This document shows, piece by piece, positions 1-4,514 of a stretch of 7,379 nt of DNA (position 1 is the stretch's first letter; the number at the start of each line of letters is the position of its first letter). This stretch comes from Chlamydiia bacterium. GTDB lineage: Bacteria; Chlamydiota; Chlamydiia; Chlamydiales; FEN-1388. A model generated the notes under the pieces. That model did not search any database, was not told the DNA's origin, and was given only the letters and a program-made list of their open reading frames with translations. Location of the stretch: contig PMZB01000226.1 of the NCBI GenBank assembly GCA_003170575.1, forward strand, positions 1 to 7,379, in the 5' to 3' direction. The translations under genes were made by a program, and so were the position numbers.

Positions 1-1185
1 ATGTATTCAATGAAAATGCACCCTGAATTTTTAGATTTTTTTAAGTCATTTTACTACACAAATACCTACCTTCCTCCTGTAGATTTAAGCGAACAGGTTA
101 TGTCAAAACAATTGTTGGATAATGAAGACAAAAAAACGGCCGATGTAGCCAAAAAATTAATCTCTGACCCAGAGGTTCAAAAAATCTTCTCTGAGCCCTT
201 AACGTTTGACTTTCCAACCATTCGCCAAAAGAACAAAATTTTGCAAAATCATGGATTTAGAATACTTGCAAAAAAAACAAATCCCTATACGCGTTCCAAT
301 GAACCTTTTTATAGCGTTCTTGAACATCCGCAGCTTCCTGGATGGGTGATCAAATTAGGAACTAGAAGGATTCCAAAAGATCAACTTACAAAAGGCCCAA
401 CAAATCTCATAAATGAAATGGCTCAATTTAGCAAGGATGATAGCTTGCTCAGAATTGCGATGGCGAATCGGATCAGAGATATAGCTATGAAGGAAAATAT
501 TGAACTCATTGTTCCCGGAAAAAAATTCGTGCATTTTGCTGCAGCCGACAAGCCTTCGAGGAGCTATTTCATTGTGAGCGAAAAGCTTCCTCTCTTAAGT
601 GCTCAAGATACTTTTCTAGCTATTCAGAAAATGACCGATCAACAGCAATCAGAGTTGGCCCATAAGCTGGTCACACTGATCCAAAAGGCAGGCGTAGTTG
701 ACGCTACCCTCAGTAATTTTCGTCTGACACCCCAAGGCAAACTCGCAATCATAGACACTGAACCAGCTGGATTGATGGTAAAAGAAAACAAGAGTTGGTG
801 GAATCGACTTTTCACTCCACGAGGAGCAAGTCTTGAAAAATGTGGACGAATCGGCATGCGTTTATTGTTCGAAGAGACGCACGACAGGAGAATATCGATA
901 GACCCAAACCTTAAGCCTAATGCTTTTGAACAAGAGGTTTATAAGGAATATGAGAAGAATAAAGAACCAACTCTTTCCCAGTGGAAAATAGCACTGAGTG
1001 TGGCAAGCTGCGGCATTTTCGCCTTAATAGTCGGTATAGCCAGTTTGGTTAAAGTGTATCAGCTCCACAGAACCTTTGGAAAAATCCATGCCTTACCGGA
1101 TGCACATCCAAAATGGGCCTCCCTTGTAAGACAAGTGTTTTCCGATATCGAGGGAGTCCCCTATGTGGGTACTCCTATCATTTGA
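1..1185 (+). CDS. Unnamed kinase-like-fold protein with C-terminal membrane anchor
   Basis: The 394-aa product is not a family I can name, but its motif order resembles a eukaryotic-type or aminoglycoside-kinase-type fold. Seen: a candidate ATP-lysine strand WVIKLG (K118), a possible helix-C glutamate E139, a hinge-like strand FIVSEKLP (190-197), a catalytic-loop-like DATLSN with D234 and N239 at the canonical +5 spacing, and IDTEP with D252 in the DFG-equivalent place. The His/Arg normally before the catalytic Asp is replaced (GVVD), and no glycine-rich loop is obvious, so it may be a pseudokinase. Residues about 329-352 form one membrane helix, followed by a tail of about 40 residues. The N-terminal ~70 residues are polar and unassigned. 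The gene starts at the first base of the window, so no ribosome binding site can be seen and the start may lie upstream; Met4 and Met6 are alternatives. It converges on the redoxin gene. The kinase reading is inference from motifs. Confidence 0.8.
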   Translation: MYSMKMHPEFLDFFKSFYYTNTYLPPVDLSEQVMSKQLLDNEDKKTADVAKKLISDPEVQKIFSEPLTFDFPTIRQKNKILQNHGFRILAKKTNPYTRSNEPFYSVLEHPQLPGWVIKLGTRRIPKDQLTKGPTNLINEMAQFSKDDSLLRIAMANRIRDIAMKENIELIVPGKKFVHFAAADKPSRSYFIVSEKLPLLSAQDTFLAIQKMTDQQQSELAHKLVTLIQKAGVVDATLSNFRLTPQGKLAIIDTEPAGLMVKENKSWWNRLFTPRGASLEKCGRIGMRLLFEETHDRRISIDPNLKPNAFEQEVYKEYEKNKEPTLSQWKIALSVASCGIFALIVGIASLVKVYQLHRTFGKIHALPDAHPKWASLVRQVFSDIEGVPYVGTPII

Positions 1186-1192
1186 ACGTCAT

Positions 1193-1780
1193 TTACCAGG
1201 GACTCAAGTCGCAGGCATCTCCTGGCATCCAGTGAGCATCATGTCCTTTCCACTTTACCGTACAGCCAATGGGGTTTGTCAAAGGCACACGCACAGATTT
1301 TTTAGCGAGCAGATCTTCAAGTGCTTGGTCAACATAGTTGGGGGAGCTTCTATCCGGATGGAGCGGGTCATCAAGCTCACAGCCGCAGTAGACAAGGCGT
1401 CTCTTTGCATCAAAAATGTAAAAATGGGGGGTACGCAGTGCTCCGTAGCTCCTAGCTACATCCTGAGTTGGGTCAACAAGATACACCCATGGGAATTTGT
1501 GGAGTTTCATCCTCTTAACCATATGCTCAAAGGAATCTTCTTCGTAAAGCTCTGGTGTATTGGAGTTAATGGCAACAAACGAAACCCCTTTGTCTTTATA
1601 TTTCAAAGCAATTTTTCTTGTGGTTTCATCTGATGCAATGACATAGGGACAATGATTGCAAGTGAAGAAAATAACAAGAATAGGCGAATCGGCAAAACTC
1701 TTCAGAGAATATTTTTTGCCATCGGTTCCTGTCAGGGAAAAATCAGGAGCTTTTGCTTTTAAAGGCAGTGTGAAAGGCAT
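1193..1780 (-). CDS. Thioredoxin-fold AhpC/TSA (peroxiredoxin-like) redoxin
   Basis: A 195-aa cytosolic thiol-redox protein of the AhpC/TSA redoxin superfamily, closest in feel to the 'peroxiredoxin-like, thioredoxin family protein' group. The N-terminus has the redoxin opening KAPDFSLTGTDGK (10-22), then the strand LVIFFT leading into the active site CNHCPY (C41, C44), and a cis-proline region RTPHFYIFD (P118). The C-terminal NPIGCTVKWK (169-178) matches the family's usual ending, followed by about 17 further residues ending in SPW. There is no signal peptide. Oddly, where relatives as I remember them have Tyr-Arg-Gly-Arg, this has YCGC (C132, C134), adding a second cysteine pair. The ATG at 1780 is preceded by AGGAGG five bases upstream, so the start is secure. 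It is the second gene of an operon with the transporter. The substrate is unknown; peroxide reduction or thiol-disulfide exchange are both possible. Confidence 0.9.
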   Translation of the reverse strand: MPFTLPLKAKAPDFSLTGTDGKKYSLKSFADSPILVIFFTCNHCPYVIASDETTRKIALKYKDKGVSFVAINSNTPELYEEDSFEHMVKRMKLHKFPWVYLVDPTQDVARSYGALRTPHFYIFDAKRRLVYCGCELDDPLHPDRSSPNYVDQALEDLLAKKSVRVPLTNPIGCTVKWKGHDAHWMPGDACDLSPW

Positions 1781-1785
1781 ACGTT

Positions 1786-1791
1786 CCTCCT
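1786..1791 (-). promoter_or_regulatory. Ribosome binding site overlapping upstream stop codon
   Basis: AGGAGG on the minus strand lies five bases before the redoxin ATG and shares its first two bases with the TAG stop of the transporter gene (1790-1792). Ribosomes finishing the transporter end on this site, which suggests translational coupling of the two genes. Confidence 0.8.
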
Positions 1792-2935
1792 ATTTAATCT
1801 TTACCAAGAAGAAAAATGGGATCGAAGCAAACTGGGCAAGGAGCGAAAAAGCAACAAGAAATGGAATGGAAACATCATAGGAGATGCCAATAATAGCGCT
1901 TCCCACAGCCCAGAAAGCCCCAAACACAAAATTGAGGACGCCATAGGCAGAGCCTCTTTTTTCAGAGGAAACAAGATAGGGAATAACCGCACGCATAATT
2001 GACTCTTGAGATCCCATGCCAATCCCCCACAGGATCATGCCCAAAAGCAAAAAGTAAAAATTCCCAAAAAACACACAGGGGGCAAATAAGGCTGAAATGA
2101 TGGTTGCTCCAATAAGAGCTGAGATTCCTTTCATATCAAAAAGCCGCCCCATGATAAGGGCTGCAAGCCCATCTACAGCCATGGCAATAGAATAAAGGAT
2201 GGGAATCCACACAGGAGAGAGAGCTGCGGTCTTTTGGAGATGATACGCAATCAATGCAAAATCAACATACCCTGCTCCCACAAGCCCCACAGCGAGTAAG
2301 TACATCCAATAGGTTTTAGTAAACCCTTTTGTTTCAAGACGAAAAGATCGCGGCTCCATTTCTTGGGGACGAGGGAAGGTAAACTGTGCAATGAAAAGGG
2401 TGGCAAGAGCAAGAATTGCAGGAATCAAAAGAAAGGCAAAACTTATTTGGTAGCTATACTTGAACATCAAAAGTGCAGAGATGAAAAGTGGGCCTAAGAT
2501 CGCTCCAATCTGATCCATTGCCTCATGAATACCAAACCCCCACCCACGACCTACATCTTTAGTAGCATAGGAGAGCATCGTGTCTCGTGCAGGAACACGA
2601 ATCGCTTTACCAAATCGTTCTAGAATAATTAAGAGAGCTGCAACCTTCCAGTTCCACGCTAGGGCTAGAAGTGGAACAGCAAGCAAATTGATTGCATATC
2701 CAACAATGGTAAGTGTCCAATACTTTTGGGTTTTGTCGCTAATTAACCCTGAAACGATCCTGAAGCCTGATCCAACAAATTCGGAAAAACCAACGACAAT
2801 CCCAACAACCGCCCCGCTTGCCCCAAGGATCGAAAGATACGGCCCTACAATCGATCGCGAACCCTCATAGGTAATGTCCGCAAATAAACTCACTACCCCT
2901 AGCAACAAAATGAAGAGCAAGCCCCGATTTTTCAT
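1790..2935 (-). CDS. Major facilitator superfamily transporter
   Basis: A 381-aa, roughly 12-helix inner-membrane secondary transporter of the MFS. Hydrophobic helices run throughout, with a central cytoplasmic loop around residues 188-207. The MFS motif A between helices 2 and 3 is visible as SGLISDKTQKYW (62-73), with a weaker second-half copy GRLFDMKG (263-270). Subfamily-looking signatures are FADITYEGSRSIVGPYL (18-34) and ERFGKAIRVPARD (106-118). I recall similar sequences in scattered bacteria and archaea annotated only as MFS transporters, so the substrate cannot be assigned. The reading frame extends 14 codons upstream to a GTG at 2977, but that start has no ribosome binding site. The ATG at 2935 has GGAAAGGA just upstream and lies downstream of a candidate -10 box, so I chose it. 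It is the first gene of the transporter-redoxin operon, with a 9-bp gap to the next gene. Confidence 0.9.
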   Translation of the reverse strand: MKNRGLLFILLLGVVSLFADITYEGSRSIVGPYLSILGASGAVVGIVVGFSEFVGSGFRIVSGLISDKTQKYWTLTIVGYAINLLAVPLLALAWNWKVAALLIILERFGKAIRVPARDTMLSYATKDVGRGWGFGIHEAMDQIGAILGPLFISALLMFKYSYQISFAFLLIPAILALATLFIAQFTFPRPQEMEPRSFRLETKGFTKTYWMYLLAVGLVGAGYVDFALIAYHLQKTAALSPVWIPILYSIAMAVDGLAALIMGRLFDMKGISALIGATIISALFAPCVFFGNFYFLLLGMILWGIGMGSQESIMRAVIPYLVSSEKRGSAYGVLNFVFGAFWAVGSAIIGISYDVSIPFLVAFSLLAQFASIPFFFLVKIK

Positions 2936-2963
2936 GCTTTTTCCTTTCCCTAATATCCAACTT

Positions 2964-2992
2964 TTTATACCAACCACTGATTTTCGTTACGA
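2964..2992 (-). promoter_or_regulatory. Candidate promoter for the transporter-redoxin operon
   Basis: On the minus strand a TATAAA (-10, positions 2969-2964) is preceded at 17 bp by TCGTAA (positions 2992-2987, three of six matches to TTGACA). Transcription from it would begin near 2957, leaving a leader of about 22 bases that contains the purine-rich ribosome binding site of the ATG at 2935. The -35 is weak, so this is a by-eye prediction. Confidence 0.4.
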
Positions 2993-2999
2993 GTACGAA
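2983..2999. repeat. Short inverted repeat, possible operator
   Basis: TTCGT, seven bases, then ACGAA: a perfect 5-bp-arm dyad centred at 2991 in the divergent intergenic region. It overlaps the candidate -35 of the minus-strand promoter and lies about 15 bases upstream of the plus-strand promoter region, a position suited to a regulator of either operon. The arms are short and chance occurrence in 154 bp is possible. Confidence 0.35.
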
Positions 3000-3012
3000 T
3001 ATATGGAATTTT

Positions 3013-3047
3013 TTCAAGTTCGACTTATTCACCGAGTTATATACAAT
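3013..3047 (+). promoter_or_regulatory. Candidate promoter for the two-gene membrane protein operon
   Basis: TACAAT at 3042-3047 matches five of six bases of a -10 box, giving a start near 3054 and a leader of about 36 bases. No good -35 is present: TTCGAC (3019-3024) has the right 17-bp spacing but only two matches, and TTCAAG (3013-3018) is better matched but too far. Weak -35 boxes are common in chlamydial promoters, so the call stays tentative. Confidence 0.35.
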
Positions 3048-3074
3048 CATCCACAAACATAGCTAAAAAATCAT

Positions 3075-3080
3075 AAGGAG
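3075..3080 (+). promoter_or_regulatory. Ribosome binding site of the 108-aa membrane protein gene
   Basis: AAGGAG sits nine bases before the ATG at 3090. It is the end of a 14-base stretch (3067-3080) that recurs identically at 7217-7230 before the 33-aa protein gene. Confidence 0.75.
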
Positions 3081-3089
3081 AAAAATAAC

Positions 3090-3416
3090 ATGTCATATGA
3101 ACCAATGTTCCATATTCAAAGACGTTTGAGCTTTGCGCAAGCCATCCCAATCGTTGGTCCACTTATCTTCTCCCCCATGAAGGCAATGGTAAGCACTGCC
3201 CAAATAATTGCCGGTATTGCAGGAAGTATCATTTTCTCACTAGGGTTTTGCCTAACAGAAAGTCCTGCTTCCCGTGAAGGGCTTAAGAATTCCGGCATAC
3301 ATGTGATGATGGGACTTACAAGCCTTTCCTATAGTGCTGTAAATTTTTTTAGTTATGGAATAATTGGATTTACTATGGAGTATATTTTTCTCCCCGTAAT
3401 GGTTCCGATACGATAA
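3090..3416 (+). CDS. Small protein with two hydrophobic lobes, unrecognised
   Basis: A 108-aa protein I cannot assign to a named family. A short polar, basic N-terminus (about 1-14) is followed by a first hydrophobic stretch with the proline/glycine-rich AIPIVGPLIFSP (18-29) and a helix around 33-55. A polar loop of about 15 residues (TESPASREGLKNSG, 56-69) leads to a second hydrophobic stretch at 70-105. This bilobed pattern in a small chlamydia-like protein recalls inclusion-membrane (Inc) proteins, but the pattern is common and not diagnostic, and no secretion signal can be read by eye. The start is supported by AAGGAG nine bases upstream. The stop lies 13 bp before the next gene's ATG, which points to co-transcription with the repeat-bearing membrane protein. 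Plain integral inner-membrane protein is the conservative call. Confidence 0.75.
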   Translation: MSYEPMFHIQRRLSFAQAIPIVGPLIFSPMKAMVSTAQIIAGIAGSIIFSLGFCLTESPASREGLKNSGIHVMMGLTSLSYSAVNFFSYGIIGFTMEYIFLPVMVPIR

Positions 3417-3429
3417 TTTGAGGCATTTT

Positions 3430-4464
3430 ATGGCATTTTTAAATAATATTCACTGTAACCCATTTGAACTTCAAACAGCACGGTCCCAGTGGACGAATAC
3501 TGAGCAGAACTTTCCTCTTCGCGTACTACGCTCATGCAGTGGAGCTGTATATGATATCTTCATTAAAAACCCCTATGAACTCTCTATTGGAAATGGAAAG
3601 CGCCTGTTTAGCTCTCAAAATACATATACAAAAATTGAGAAGGCAGCAGGATGTGTCATTATCCTTTTAGGAACACTCTATTCAATCATTTTAGCTGGAG
3701 CCGCAACAGCTCTTGCAGGCAAAGGGATTACAGCTGCTGGCGCAGGGATCGGTATTTCTCAAATCACAACACTTGGGAAATGCATTACATCTCTAGGTGA
3801 AAGGATCTTTCTTACAGGAGCAGTCCCGCTTTACGGCGGATTTTATGTACTTCCTCACAAAATCTTCCAACTCTCCTCACACGTTATTTGCAAAGCCGCA
3901 AATTCTATCCTAAAAATAAGCACTAAGTATCTTAGATTTCTGTCAGACAAAATTGAGATTGTTGCCGACTGGATATTTTCTCACGCCCTCCTTCCTCTAT
4001 GGAATAAAGTTCTTAACCCCATTATAAAACTACTAAATTTTCCCAAGGTCTTCTCAACTATTTCCAAGATTCTAGAGTTTACCGCAAATAAGATTGGGAA
4101 GGTAGTTGATTGGGAATTCAACCATCTTCTACTCCCTTTTACTGACAAGGTTACTGTTCCAGTTTTGGACAAAGTTTTTACAGCAATAGAGTGGGCTCTG
4201 GATACTACCATAGATGTTTTTCAACTAGTCTACACAAAAGTAGAAATTGTAGCCCGCTTGGCATTCAACTCAATCTTAGCACCGCTCTGGAGTAAAATTC
4301 TTGTTCCTGCGTGGGACGCCCTAGCAAATAGTTTCTTTATTCCCATGAGCTCCTCTATTGTCAAAACCATTACTTTTGTTGGCAATTTTTCATACAAAGT
4401 TGTAAACAATGTAGCGGAGTCTGCTGGAATCATATTCAAAAAGATAATTCTCCAGCATGTCTAA
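3430..4464 (+). CDS. Unrecognised membrane-associated protein with internal repeats
   Basis: A 344-aa protein of no family I recognise. Residues 1-70 are polar and contain NPYELSIGNGKRLF (47-60). Residues 72-110 are hydrophobic and Ala/Gly-rich, likely one or two membrane segments. From about 120 to the end the chain is a series of amphipathic segments, with a clear 25-residue unit repeated three times (173-197, 220-244, 269-293). A looser version appears at 126-142 (IF...VPLY...LP) and perhaps a decayed one near the C-terminus (320-344). The frame opens at a TTG at 3418, but the ATG at 3430 has GAGG six bases upstream and is preferred. That ribosome binding site begins 3 bases after the preceding gene's stop, so the two genes are probably one operon. 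There is no catalytic motif; a structural, membrane-binding or host-interaction role is inference only. Confidence 0.8.
   Translation: MAFLNNIHCNPFELQTARSQWTNTEQNFPLRVLRSCSGAVYDIFIKNPYELSIGNGKRLFSSQNTYTKIEKAAGCVIILLGTLYSIILAGAATALAGKGITAAGAGIGISQITTLGKCITSLGERIFLTGAVPLYGGFYVLPHKIFQLSSHVICKAANSILKISTKYLRFLSDKIEIVADWIFSHALLPLWNKVLNPIIKLLNFPKVFSTISKILEFTANKIGKVVDWEFNHLLLPFTDKVTVPVLDKVFTAIEWALDTTIDVFQLVYTKVEIVARLAFNSILAPLWSKILVPAWDALANSFFIPMSSSIVKTITFVGNFSYKVVNNVAESAGIIFKKIILQHV
3946..4308 (+). repeat. Three phased 25-residue protein repeats
   Basis: Within the 344-aa protein, units at nucleotides 3946-4020, 4087-4161 and 4234-4308 (spacing 47 and 49 codons) align without gaps. Seven of 25 positions are invariant: K2, V6, F11, L15, P17, K21 and P25. 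Units 1 and 2 share 13 of 25 residues, units 1 and 3 share 13, and units 2 and 3 share 9. Typical pieces are KIEIVADWIF and LLPLWNKVLNP. The intervening 22-24 residues are more variable. The repeat is seen at protein level, not as near-identical DNA, so the duplication is old. Confidence 0.75.
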
Positions 4465-4514
4465 GCACCGCGAGAGAAGTAGAAAAACTATTTTATTTTT
4501 GATTGGATTCAACT

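Noticed and set aside
1163..1633. 156-aa plus-strand frame opposite the redoxin gene
   Set aside because: It is fully antisense to a well-supported AhpC/TSA gene apart from its first bases, has no ribosome binding site or recognisable domain, and its composition reads as a shadow.
2580..2870. 96-aa plus-strand frame opposite the transporter gene
   Set aside because: It is antisense to conserved MFS motifs, has no ribosome binding site and no recognisable features.
4465..4514. Terminator or promoter between the repeat protein and mutS
   Set aside because: The 50-bp gap is AT-rich with T-runs but has no convincing hairpin or paired -35/-10 boxes, so mutS transcription could be read-through or local.
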